Assembly (NCBI GenBank): GCA_947450325.1
Contig: CANFUT010000023.1
Location: 1-64,000, forward strand
Reading direction: 5' to 3'
Source: Flavobacteriia bacterium
Lineage (GTDB): Bacteria > Bacteroidota > Bacteroidia > Flavobacteriales_D > Crocinitomicaceae
DNA: 64,000 nt
The position numbers were made by a program, and so were the translations under genes. Below are positions 8,578-16,825 of this stretch, one piece after another (position 1 is the stretch's first letter; the number at the start of each line of letters is the position of its first letter). The notes beneath the pieces were generated by a model. It saw only the letters and a program-made list of their open reading frames with translations, was not told the origin of the DNA and made no database searches.

Positions 8578-8606
8578 TTTGTTGAAGGATTGATGGCGTA
8601 ATTTTG
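8578..8606 (+). promoter_or_regulatory. Putative promoter of the 8.6-16.5 kb operon
   Basis: TTTG (8578-8581) and TAATTTTG (8599-8606) match the Bacteroidota -33/-7 consensus with a 17-bp spacer. A second TAATTTTG ends at 8581. The inferred start near 8613 leaves a leader of about 33 nt before ATG 8646. An in-frame TTG at 8604 lies inside the -7 box and is excluded as a start. Confidence 0.5.
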
Positions 8607-8645
8607 TTCAAATTTTTAGAAAATATCGTTTTTCAATTAATAAGT

Positions 8646-9464
8646 ATGAACAAATTTTACTTTACGCTTTTTTGTCTATTATCTGTGTTAAATTCCTTCA
8701 GTCAACAAGGGCTTGAAGGTATAATCGTAGAAAAGTATTACGAAACAAGTAACAATGAGTTAGAAGTTTTTGGTTTACCGAAAGGAACAGTGACGTATAG
8801 AATTTATGCAGATTTAAATCCTGATTTCAGATTTCAAGCCGCTTATGGAAATGCAAATCATCCTTTGACAATTTCAACTTCTACCACTTTTTACAATGAT
8901 TTAGAACATGGCGATTTTATTCCAAATACCATTGCGAGACGAAATCTAGGAAAAAAAGCATTGATGTTGGATTCATGGCTCTCTGTTGGAGGTGCAGGTG
9001 AAAAATATTATGGTGTCTTAAAATCTTCTGATGATACTTTGGAAACGATTAAACACCCAAACGGATTATTTGCGGCTAATTCTAAAGAAATCTCGATTCG
9101 CGAAAAAGATGGTTTATTGTCAAGTGAAATTATTCCAAGACCAACCTTTTTTGGAATTGACAGTGCAGTAGCAGTTTTTAAAAATAAGGTAGGCTCTGAA
9201 TTTAAAACAACCAATGGTGCTTGGGCTTATTTAGGCAAAGGATCTGTTGGTGCTGATTCATTAACCAAAAACACAGTTTTAATTGCACAAATTACAACGA
9301 ACGGTGATTTCAATTTCGAATTAAATATTCAAGTTGGTTCAACTAAAACAGGAGAAATACAAAAATATGTTGCCAAAAACCCAATCGGCAACGAAATCTT
9401 GATGCCTCAATTAATCTACTCGAGTTCATCAAAAAAGTCAAAAAAAAATAAACGAAAAAAATAG
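8646..9464 (+). CDS. Secreted paralog A of an unnamed family (EKYY domain), no T9SS domain
   Basis: A 272-aa protein with a signal peptide (FYFTLFCLLSVLNSFSQ). The mature protein starts with GLEGIIVEKYY and shares with the proteins at 9470, 13745 and 18621 the blocks TYRIYADL, ISTSTTFYND, LDSWLSVGG, YGVLKS and NTVLIAQITTNG, all about 250 residues in the same order. I cannot name this domain; it looks beta-rich. Unlike its paralogs it has no C-terminal sorting domain and ends in a lysine-rich tail (SSSKKSKKNKRKK). It is first in a six-gene run and sits 5 bp before its longer paralog. No function is assigned. Confidence 0.75.
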   Translation: MNKFYFTLFCLLSVLNSFSQQGLEGIIVEKYYETSNNELEVFGLPKGTVTYRIYADLNPDFRFQAAYGNANHPLTISTSTTFYNDLEHGDFIPNTIARRNLGKKALMLDSWLSVGGAGEKYYGVLKSSDDTLETIKHPNGLFAANSKEISIREKDGLLSSEIIPRPTFFGIDSAVAVFKNKVGSEFKTTNGAWAYLGKGSVGADSLTKNTVLIAQITTNGDFNFELNIQVGSTKTGEIQKYVAKNPIGNEILMPQLIYSSSSKKSKKNKRKK

Positions 9465-9469
9465 AAATT

Positions 9470-10561
9470 ATGAAAAAAACAATGTTTTTTGCTTGTGTAT
9501 TAGCAAGTTCATTCGCTCACTCACAAGGTCTTGAAGGTGTTGTAGTTGAAAAGTACTATGTATCTGATTTAGCAGATTCTTTAAATGCGGATTTAAATGG
9601 TGCTACCTCTCCATTGAAAGTTGGTTCTGTTACGTACCGCGTTTTTGCTGATTTAGCTGATGGATACAACTTTATTCAAATGTTTGGAAATTCAACACAT
9701 GATTTGAAAATTTCAACAACAACTGATTTTTACAACGATCCAAATAATGGAACTGTTTTCCCTCAAAATACAAGTGTAATTAATACGCGTAAAAATACAA
9801 CTTTAATTGATTCTTGGCTTTCAGTTGGAGGTGTTGCTAGTGGTCAAATGGGTGTTTTGAAATCTGAAGACACAGATGGTTCAATCGGAAACGCGCATGG
9901 AGTTTTAGCAAATGCAGATGCATCAATCGGTTTGCCAATCAATGGAACTGGAGCACAAGATGGATTATTGGCAGGAACTCCTGTAATTCCAAATTCATTG
10001 GGCTTAGGATCTTCAACAGATATTTTTGACCAAACTCCAGGAAATTCATTTGTTTCAAATGGTGGAGCAATTGCAGCTTTAGGTGGTGTGCAAGGTGTTA
10101 CAGCAAGTAATATGGTTTTAATTGGACAATTTACAACGGATGGAGTATTGCATTTTGAGTTGAACATTCAAATTGGTACGCCAACTGCCGGTGGAAGTGA
10201 AACTTATGTAGCGTCAAATCCTACGGCATCAGAATTGACAATTCCTAGTTTGATTTATACATCTCCAGTTTCAAATGTTGGTGTAAATGAAAATACTTTA
10301 GTCAAAGAAAACATTTCAATTTTCCCAAATCCAACAAAAAACGCTTTCAATGTTGTTGTAATTGGACTTAAAGAGCAATCTAACAATGATTTTTACCAAG
10401 TTCAAGATATCAAAGGTGCTGTTTTGAGTAAATCAAATTTGACTGTTGTCAATGGAAAAATTAACCAACAAGTGGATATTTCTTCTTTACCAAGCGGAAT
10501 CTATTTTGTTACGATTTCTGTAGCAGGTAAAAATTCAACTCATAAAATCATTAAAGAGTAA
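9470..10561 (+). CDS. Secreted paralog B of the EKYY family, with T9SS type A sorting domain
   Basis: A 363-aa protein: signal peptide (residues 1-18, ends SFAHSQ), then the EKYY domain (about 20-265; GLEGVVVEKYY, TYRVFADL, TTDFYNDPNNG, LIDSWLSVGG, GVLKSEDTDGS, GAIAALGGV, NMVLIGQFTTDG). A T9SS type A C-terminal domain follows (from about 285; ISIFPNPTKNAFNV, LPSGIYFVTIS, KIIKE). It should cross the outer membrane by the type IX system and be anchored or released at the surface. It is closest to the N-terminal part of the 18621 protein. It is part of the operon from 8646 and lies 39 bp before the TonB-dependent receptor. Confidence 0.8.
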   Translation: MKKTMFFACVLASSFAHSQGLEGVVVEKYYVSDLADSLNADLNGATSPLKVGSVTYRVFADLADGYNFIQMFGNSTHDLKISTTTDFYNDPNNGTVFPQNTSVINTRKNTTLIDSWLSVGGVASGQMGVLKSEDTDGSIGNAHGVLANADASIGLPINGTGAQDGLLAGTPVIPNSLGLGSSTDIFDQTPGNSFVSNGGAIAALGGVQGVTASNMVLIGQFTTDGVLHFELNIQIGTPTAGGSETYVASNPTASELTIPSLIYTSPVSNVGVNENTLVKENISIFPNPTKNAFNVVVIGLKEQSNNDFYQVQDIKGAVLSKSNLTVVNGKINQQVDISSLPSGIYFVTISVAGKNSTHKIIKE

Positions 10562-10600
10562 TCTAAAACTAGAAGATTATTTCATTTCTTATTTCATGTT

Positions 10601-13600
10601 ATGGTTCACAATAACTTTCATCTAAAAACAATAGGATTCAACGTTCTTAGAAATTTCAATTTGTTGAAAATCTCACTTTGCTGTCTACTTTTTATTTTAT
10701 CAAATGAATCTTTAAAAGCACAAGGTTCTCTAACAGGTAAAATTTTTGACGAAAAAGGAGAGCCAGTATACAACGCAAAAGTTTTCAATAAAATTGATAA
10801 ATTAAAAGTGGTTAGATCTGATTTTGAAGGAAATTTTTCTATTGAAATCACAAGTAATCAACCTCAAAATATTTTGATTGCTTTTATTGGATACGATACA
10901 ACTAGTTTGATTGTGAACCCTCTTAAAAATGAAGTTATTGAGAAAAATATAGTTCTGAAAATCGAACAATTGAAAGTCACAACAATAACTGAAGTATCTA
11001 TTGTCGCTCGTCGTTCTAAAGGAAATGATGAATACATGGACAAGAAAAAAGAAAACTCAGCCACTACGATTGATTATATTTCCAGTGAAACAATGAAAAA
11101 CACCGGAGATCAAAATGTTTCTGCTGCAACCTCCAGAGTCTCTGGTGTTTCTTCTAGTGGTGGAATCATAACTGTAAGAGGAATTGGTGATAGATATGTG
11201 AAAACTACTTTAAATGGGTCAAGAATTCCAACGCTTGATCCATTAACAAACAATTTGAAATTAGACATTTTTCCAGCGAGTTTGGTCGACAATGTTATCA
11301 TTACAAAAACAGCAAGTCCTGACTTACCAGGAGATTGGTCTGGTGCTTATTTATCAGTTGAAACTAAAGATTATCCTAACAAATTAAATGTTAGTTGTGA
11401 TTTTCAATTTGGATATAATGCCCAAACTTCATTTAAAGATGTTATCAGCTCACAAAGAAGTCAAACTGATTGGCTTGGTTTTGACAATGGATTCAGAAAT
11501 AGATCTCAGGAAAATATTACAAGTCCCAATCTTAATCCTACATCCTACCAAGAATTGGTTGCATTAGGATTAGGTGATTTTTATTCCAGTTTAGGTGTAA
11601 ATGGATGGATAGATGGTAGTTCGCAAGGTGATATATACTTTAAATTAGGTTTAGTTCAATTGGGATTATTATCAAAAGGATTAATCAATGATCCAGTTGC
11701 ATACAACAACGCCAAGACTGTCTATTTAAATACCTATAAGCCTCAAGCGTTTGAAAATATGAATCCAAACGGATCGAATTACAATAACAACTTATCTAAT
11801 AGTTGGAACACAACCAAACGTAGAGCACCTTTGAATATCTCTCAAAGCTTCAGTGTGGGAGATCAAACCAAGCTTTTTGGTAAGACTTTGGGTTATTTTG
11901 TAGGTTTTAGATATGGTAGTTCAGTGAGATATGATCCAAACGGTATTTCGCAAAGAATTGGTGCTGAAGAGTTAGGCTTTCCTGTTGAGTTTGTTGATAA
12001 TGCTCAGATTAGTAGAGAAACAAATGGTTGGAGTGCATTGGTTAACCTGGCTTATAAGTTGAATACGAGAAACAAATTTTCTTTCTTATTTATGCCCAAT
12101 TTTACAGGGACAAATGATGTTGCAAATTTTTCAACTGTCTACGATAATAGTCCTTCTCAAGAGGGACGAACACAAATAAATCAATTCTATGAACAAAGAA
12201 AGCAAATGATTTATCAAGTGAAATCAGAGCATTTTGTTCCTGGTTCAAAAATGAAAATTGATTTCAATGCTTCTTACACTAAAGGAGCAAGTATTGCGCC
12301 TGACTTTAAAGTCACAAGGTTTGACTTTTTGAAGGAAAATGGTGTAATTACTGATTATGTTTTTTCACCGACTGCAGGTGAAGGAATTAGAAGGTACTTC
12401 AGATATTTAGATGATAATATTTTGGATTCAAGAATTTCTGCTGAACTTCCTTTTGGCGATACTATCAAGAAACTAGTAAGGAAATTAAAATTTGGAGGGT
12501 CATATCAAAGAAATGATAGAAAGTCTGATTTGAATGAGCTTTACTTAGTTGATGGGAATAATTTGAATAAAGCAGAGCTTAATAATGATAATTTGGATGC
12601 TTTTTTAAGTGAAGATAAATTTATAATGTCTGATCAAAAAGTAGATTTTTGCTACAATGAAAGAGATTTTTTCAGAAATCATACATTTGGAAATAGCAGT
12701 GTAACTGCTGGTTTTGTGATGCTGGATTACGAACTTTTGAAGAAATTGCGTTTTTCGGGAGGTGTGAGAGTTGAGCAAGGTAAAGTCTTTACTGATGTGG
12801 TTGAATATTACAACAAAGGTTACAAGAATAATGACCTCAGGAGAGAAAATGTAGGCGGTTTCCCTTTAGTAAACGCTGCCGATAAAAATGAAGTGAATGT
12901 TTTACCAAGTGCTAATTTTATCTATAAACTTATTGATAGCGATACTACCAAATTAAATTTGAGATTTAATTACAGTCAAACTGTTGCTCGCCCAAGTATT
13001 AGAGAGTTAAATGATGCTGCAGTTTATGACAATGAATATAGAACCCTGATTTATGGTAATTCAGATTTGAAATTTGTTCATATCAAAAATTTTGATTTTA
13101 GAGCTGAATCGTATTTTAAAAATGGAGACAATGTTTCTGTTAGTTTATTTTACAAAGATTTTAGAAATCACATAGAATTGGGATTTGGAAGCGCAGGTAT
13201 TACATGGCAAAATATTGATAAATCGAATGTAAAAGGTATTGAAATCGATGTAAACAAAACTCTTTCAAAATACTTTGATTTGAAAGCGAATGTTACTTTA
13301 GTAAAATCAAATTCAATTTTTATCCGCAAAGATTTACAATTGGTAGATGGAGTAAAAGTTTATACGCCAATCGATACAGTTTCGAGACCAATGTTTGGTC
13401 AAGCACCCTACATTGTTAATGCGATTGTAGTTTTTAAGCTAGATTCAATTGGATTGACGACGACATTGAGTTACAATATTCAAGGCCCTAGATTGGCAAT
13501 TACAGGTGTTGTAAAAGGAAGACCTGATGTATACGAAATCCAAAGAAATTCAATTGATTTCAAAATGAGTAAAACAATTGGTAAACATTTTGCGGTGAGT

Positions 13601-13726
13601 TTAACAATAAGAGATCTATTAAACGCTAAAGTTAGAAGAGCCTACAAATTACCGTCAGGATGGCAAGATTTTGACAGTTTCAGATATGGAACGAATTTCG
13701 TAGCCGGAATTTCTTATAAATTATAA
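10601..13726 (+). CDS. TonB-dependent receptor with carboxypeptidase-like N-terminal domain
   Basis: A 1041-aa outer-membrane receptor. The signal sequence ends near residue 40 (SLKAQ) and is followed by a CarboxypepD_reg-like domain (about 43-125; GSLTGKIFDEKGEPVYNAKV). Next is a plug domain (about 150-260; ISSETMKNTGDQNVSAATSR, VRGIGDRY, DNVIITKTASPDLPGDWSG), then a long beta barrel ending in an aromatic strand (NFVAGISYKL). The plug wording (DNV+I.KTASPD.PG) matches the receptor at 30699-33554, so both belong to one subclass. It lies between EKYY-family genes. The imported substrate cannot be told from sequence. Confidence 0.9.
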   Translation: MVHNNFHLKTIGFNVLRNFNLLKISLCCLLFILSNESLKAQGSLTGKIFDEKGEPVYNAKVFNKIDKLKVVRSDFEGNFSIEITSNQPQNILIAFIGYDTTSLIVNPLKNEVIEKNIVLKIEQLKVTTITEVSIVARRSKGNDEYMDKKKENSATTIDYISSETMKNTGDQNVSAATSRVSGVSSSGGIITVRGIGDRYVKTTLNGSRIPTLDPLTNNLKLDIFPASLVDNVIITKTASPDLPGDWSGAYLSVETKDYPNKLNVSCDFQFGYNAQTSFKDVISSQRSQTDWLGFDNGFRNRSQENITSPNLNPTSYQELVALGLGDFYSSLGVNGWIDGSSQGDIYFKLGLVQLGLLSKGLINDPVAYNNAKTVYLNTYKPQAFENMNPNGSNYNNNLSNSWNTTKRRAPLNISQSFSVGDQTKLFGKTLGYFVGFRYGSSVRYDPNGISQRIGAEELGFPVEFVDNAQISRETNGWSALVNLAYKLNTRNKFSFLFMPNFTGTNDVANFSTVYDNSPSQEGRTQINQFYEQRKQMIYQVKSEHFVPGSKMKIDFNASYTKGASIAPDFKVTRFDFLKENGVITDYVFSPTAGEGIRRYFRYLDDNILDSRISAELPFGDTIKKLVRKLKFGGSYQRNDRKSDLNELYLVDGNNLNKAELNNDNLDAFLSEDKFIMSDQKVDFCYNERDFFRNHTFGNSSVTAGFVMLDYELLKKLRFSGGVRVEQGKVFTDVVEYYNKGYKNNDLRRENVGGFPLVNAADKNEVNVLPSANFIYKLIDSDTTKLNLRFNYSQTVARPSIRELNDAAVYDNEYRTLIYGNSDLKFVHIKNFDFRAESYFKNGDNVSVSLFYKDFRNHIELGFGSAGITWQNIDKSNVKGIEIDVNKTLSKYFDLKANVTLVKSNSIFIRKDLQLVDGVKVYTPIDTVSRPMFGQAPYIVNAIVVFKLDSIGLTTTLSYNIQGPRLAITGVVKGRPDVYEIQRNSIDFKMSKTIGKHFAVSLTIRDLLNAKVRRAYKLPSGWQDFDSFRYGTNFVAGISYKL

Positions 13727-13744
13727 TTTTTTAAATATAATCCA

Positions 13745-15079
13745 ATGAATTTCAATAGAATAATAGTGTTGTTTTTTTCGATTTTGAGTTTCAATTCAAT
13801 GTTTGCTCAATTAGAAAAAGTGATTGTTGAGAAATATTACATTTCTGACGACCATGATTCAACTGATACTTTTGGAGGTACTTTAAAATCAGGATCTACA
13901 ACTTACAGGATTTATGTTGATTTAAAGTCAGGAAGTAAATTAATCAAAATGTATGCAGATGCAAACCATAAAGTTGAATTTGCAAGCACTGAAGTATTTT
14001 TTAATCATTTGGCTGATGGTCAATCTTTCGCAAAAGATTTCATTAAAAACAGATATTTAGAAAGTACGATTGCTCTCGATACATGGTTGACTTTGGGTCA
14101 AACCGCTAAAAAGCAGAGTAATAAAACTTATTACGGTATTTTAAAAAACCAAGACGTAGATGGTTCATTTATTGGTGGAGTAAACAATGATGGAGGGAGT
14201 CAATTAATAGCTGGTGGATTATTGATTAACAATGATCCAATGATTGGTTCTCCCTTAACGTTAGCTGATGGAATGGATACAATGAATTTTACACCTGATT
14301 CTTGGTTGGACAATGGTGTGAAGGATTTTTTCTCTGGAAATGATAGTACCATTTTTGGTTCATTGGTTCCAAGTAATGTTTTTTCAAGCAATGATTTCTA
14401 TCTTCAAAACTCAGGAGTAACAGGTGTTGTTCCGGATAGCAATCAAATTTTAGTCGCTCAACTGACAACGTTTGGAGAGCTTTCGTTTGAATTCAATATA
14501 GAAGTGTTGGAGTTAATTGATGGTGTTCCAACGTTAGTTAAATATGTAGCGAATGATTCAATTTTGGCAAATGGTGAAATTTTTAGTCCATTTTTGAAAT
14601 ATCCTTTTGATTGCGGTTGTAACGATGCAAACTATCTCGAATATGACCCTAGTTTCGCTTGTTTAGCTCCTGGTTCTTGTATTACCCCTATTGTGCTTGG
14701 GTGCATGGATCCAATGTCTTGTAATTATGACCCTAATGCCAATGTTTCAGTTACTGAACTGTGCTGCTATCCAGGTTCTTGTGGAGATAGAGATATTGCT
14801 GTGGTTTGTCCTTCTTTGATGGGAGATAAATTTGATTTTGAAATCGCGCCAAATCCAACCAATGATTTCATTACTTTAAACGTTAACTCCGGCTTAGAAA
14901 GTAAAATTACTTACATCGTTTACAATTCATTTGGTGTAATTATAACTCAAAAAGAAACAGCTTCTAATGATTTATTAGTGAACGAGAAAATTGACATGAC
15001 GAATGCAAATGCAGGTTTATATCTGATCAAAGTAGTCGTAGGAAATCAGTTTCAGACTAAACTATTTATGAAAAATTAA
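13745..15079 (+). CDS. Secreted paralog C of the EKYY family with a Cys-rich insert and T9SS domain
   Basis: A 444-aa protein: signal peptide (ends NSMFAQ), a divergent EKYY domain (about 22-285; EKVIVEKYY, TYRIYVDL, LDTWLTLG, YYGILKNQDVDGS, QILVAQLTTFGELSFEFN), then a short Cys-rich segment (about 295-355). That segment has two or more copies of a C.D.NY..YDP / GCMDPMSCNYDPNANV pattern known from surface proteins of marine Bacteroidota. A T9SS type A sorting domain follows (from about 365; FEIAPNPTNDFITLNVN, GLYLIKVVV). It begins 18 bp after the TonB receptor, in the same operon. It is the most diverged of the four paralogs. Confidence 0.75.
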   Translation: MNFNRIIVLFFSILSFNSMFAQLEKVIVEKYYISDDHDSTDTFGGTLKSGSTTYRIYVDLKSGSKLIKMYADANHKVEFASTEVFFNHLADGQSFAKDFIKNRYLESTIALDTWLTLGQTAKKQSNKTYYGILKNQDVDGSFIGGVNNDGGSQLIAGGLLINNDPMIGSPLTLADGMDTMNFTPDSWLDNGVKDFFSGNDSTIFGSLVPSNVFSSNDFYLQNSGVTGVVPDSNQILVAQLTTFGELSFEFNIEVLELIDGVPTLVKYVANDSILANGEIFSPFLKYPFDCGCNDANYLEYDPSFACLAPGSCITPIVLGCMDPMSCNYDPNANVSVTELCCYPGSCGDRDIAVVCPSLMGDKFDFEIAPNPTNDFITLNVNSGLESKITYIVYNSFGVIITQKETASNDLLVNEKIDMTNANAGLYLIKVVVGNQFQTKLFMKN

Positions 15080-15100
15080 TTAATATTTATATTTTGATTT

Positions 15101-15823
15101 ATGAAAAATATGAAATTTAAAATATCATTTTTGATTTTTTCAATAGCTTTTTTAACATTGAATTCTTGTAAGAAAGATGAGGTGAAAGTGAAAGAAAATG
15201 AAACCAGTACCATGACTGATTTAGAAGGAAATGTATATAAAACAGTCAAAATTGGCGATCAGTGGTGGATGGCTGAAAATTTAAAAGTGACAAAATACAA
15301 TGATGGTACTTCGATTAACTATATAGATTCACTGCAAACCGATTCTACTTGGGCAGCTCAGACCGAAGGTGCTTTTTGTAAAACTGATAATCGTTATGGA
15401 ATGTTGTACAATTGGTTTGCGGTGGTTGATACCAGAAAATTAGCTCCAGCTGGGTGGCATATTCCATCAGATGAAGAGTGGAAAACAATGGAGAAATCGA
15501 TTGGAATGTCAACTGAATCTGTAAATCAAACTGCTTGGCGGGGAACAAATGAATGTGAGAAAATAATAACAAAATCTTCAGTAGGTTGGCCTTCAGCATC
15601 AATCGTTTTTGGCACCAATGAAAGTGGGTTTTCAGCTTTGCCAGGTGGTTGCAGACTGTTTAATGGAGAAATTAACAATCAATCAAATTGCGCTTTTTGG
15701 TGGACTTCTTCTCCTGATAATAGTGATGCTTGGTATCGTTATATTGATAGAAATAACAAAAAGATTTTCAGACAACATACCTACCAAAAATATGGCTTGA
15801 GTATTAGATGCGTTAAAGATTAA
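15101..15823 (+). CDS. FISUMP-domain lipoprotein
   Basis: A 240-aa protein with a lipoprotein signal (IAFLTLNSCKK, lipobox Cys near residue 23) and one Fibrobacter succinogenes major paralogous domain (about 40-240). Typical blocks are DLEGNVYKTVKIGDQWWMAE, YGMLYNWFAVVD, APAGWHIPSDEEW, ESGFSALPGG, FWWTSS and GLSIRCVKD. The fold is common in surface lipoproteins of Bacteroidota and is thought to bind ligands or serve as a display scaffold; the specific role is unknown. ATG 15110 is a possible alternative start. It lies 21 bp after paralog C and 10 bp before the barrel gene, within one operon. Confidence 0.85.
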   Translation: MKNMKFKISFLIFSIAFLTLNSCKKDEVKVKENETSTMTDLEGNVYKTVKIGDQWWMAENLKVTKYNDGTSINYIDSLQTDSTWAAQTEGAFCKTDNRYGMLYNWFAVVDTRKLAPAGWHIPSDEEWKTMEKSIGMSTESVNQTAWRGTNECEKIITKSSVGWPSASIVFGTNESGFSALPGGCRLFNGEINNQSNCAFWWTSSPDNSDAWYRYIDRNNKKIFRQHTYQKYGLSIRCVKD

Positions 15824-15833
15824 TTTTAAAAAC

Positions 15834-16505
15834 ATGATAAAAGTATTTTCCTTTTTTATTTTATTGATCGGGCTAACAGCTTTTGGACAGCAAAAAGATA
15901 CATTGAAGTTTAACAATGTTAAGTTGGGTTTGTCTTTGGCTCCAACTTTTTCGTCCCGATATTTGAAGGCTGAAGCAGACGCGCAAGCAAATGCAGATTA
16001 TTTTGATTCTATTGAAATACCTCACCTTGGTTACTCAGTGGGAATCAATTTTGGTTATCAAATTTCTAAGAGATTTTCTTTTAACTCTGGACTTTCCTTT
16101 TCAAATAAGGCGCAAGGTTCGAAATCTGCATCTTTGGAAACCATTTTAGGTTATACAAACAATATTTACTACTTAGATTTACCTTTGAAGTTCAATTATT
16201 ATTTTTTTGCAAAAAAGTCGAAAGTTTATTTAACAGGGGGAGCTAATTTTTCGTACTTCCTTTCCAATCAGATTTCATACAGAAAACAAAATAATAACGA
16301 AATTTTTACAGCAAAAAGCGACGATTTGAATTCTTTTAATGTTGCTGGTATTATTGGAGTAGGATTTGATATTCCTATCTATAAAAGATGGGCATTTAAT
16401 TTTGAGGTAAATTATCAACACGCTTTTACTCCTGTTTTAAATACCCCAATTAAAAGATATTTATATAGTATAAGTCCAACATTGGCTCTTTTTTACAGAT
16501 TTTAG
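15834..16505 (+). CDS. Small outer-membrane beta-barrel protein (PorT-like porin family)
   Basis: A 223-aa protein with a signal peptide (FFILLIGLTAFGQ). Alternating hydrophobic/polar strands are typical of the 8-stranded OMP_b-brl family: VKLGLSLAPTFS, GYSVGINFGYQIS, FSFNSGLSFSN, YYLDLPLKFNYYF, VYLTGGANFSY and a final ISPTLALFYRF. It is the last gene of the operon that starts at 8646 and is followed 47 bp later by a hairpin terminator. A structural or pore role in the outer membrane next to the receptor is likely; nothing indicates a specific ligand. Confidence 0.75.
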   Translation: MIKVFSFFILLIGLTAFGQQKDTLKFNNVKLGLSLAPTFSSRYLKAEADAQANADYFDSIEIPHLGYSVGINFGYQISKRFSFNSGLSFSNKAQGSKSASLETILGYTNNIYYLDLPLKFNYYFFAKKSKVYLTGGANFSYFLSNQISYRKQNNNEIFTAKSDDLNSFNVAGIIGVGFDIPIYKRWAFNFEVNYQHAFTPVLNTPIKRYLYSISPTLALFYRF

Positions 16506-16552
16506 ATATACATGTTTGGATTAACCAAGAAGTCTTAGTTAAACTAAATTGG

Positions 16553-16591
16553 AAGGCATTGCAAATTAATATTTTGTTTATGCCTTTTTTT
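16553..16591 (+). terminator. Rho-independent terminator after the 8.6-16.5 kb operon
   Basis: AAGGCAT (16553-16559) pairs with ATGCCTT (16580-16586) across a 20-nt loop, followed by a run of seven T (16585-16591). The loop is long and AT-rich, so strength is uncertain. Confidence 0.55.
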
Positions 16592-16825
16592 GTTAAGTGT
16601 AATTTATCTTCCAAAAAGCATTGATTTTAAATAGATTTCTAGTTTTGGACATACTTAGTTAACCTTTTGTTCTTTTATTTTTAAAATTCAGCGTAATATA
16701 TTAACTCTTAATTAATATAATACTTGATAAATATTATCTTTTTAGTAATAAAACCTTTAACTTTTTCTAGTGCAAACTATAGATATTTGTACAACTATTT
16801 AATAAAGCATTTAAAAAAGAAAAAA
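16592..16825. other. AT-rich upstream region of the beta-helix gene
   Basis: No ORF or RNA gene is visible. An in-frame TTG at 16724 would give a poor N-terminal extension (34 residues before a clear signal peptide) and is not used. I do not find a convincing TAnnTTTG promoter here. A poly-A-rich leader (16810-16825) directly precedes ATG 16826. Confidence 0.45.

Noticed and set aside
16724-16825. N-terminal extension of the beta-helix protein
   Set aside because: It would place 34 residues before a clear signal peptide; ATG 16826 fits export.
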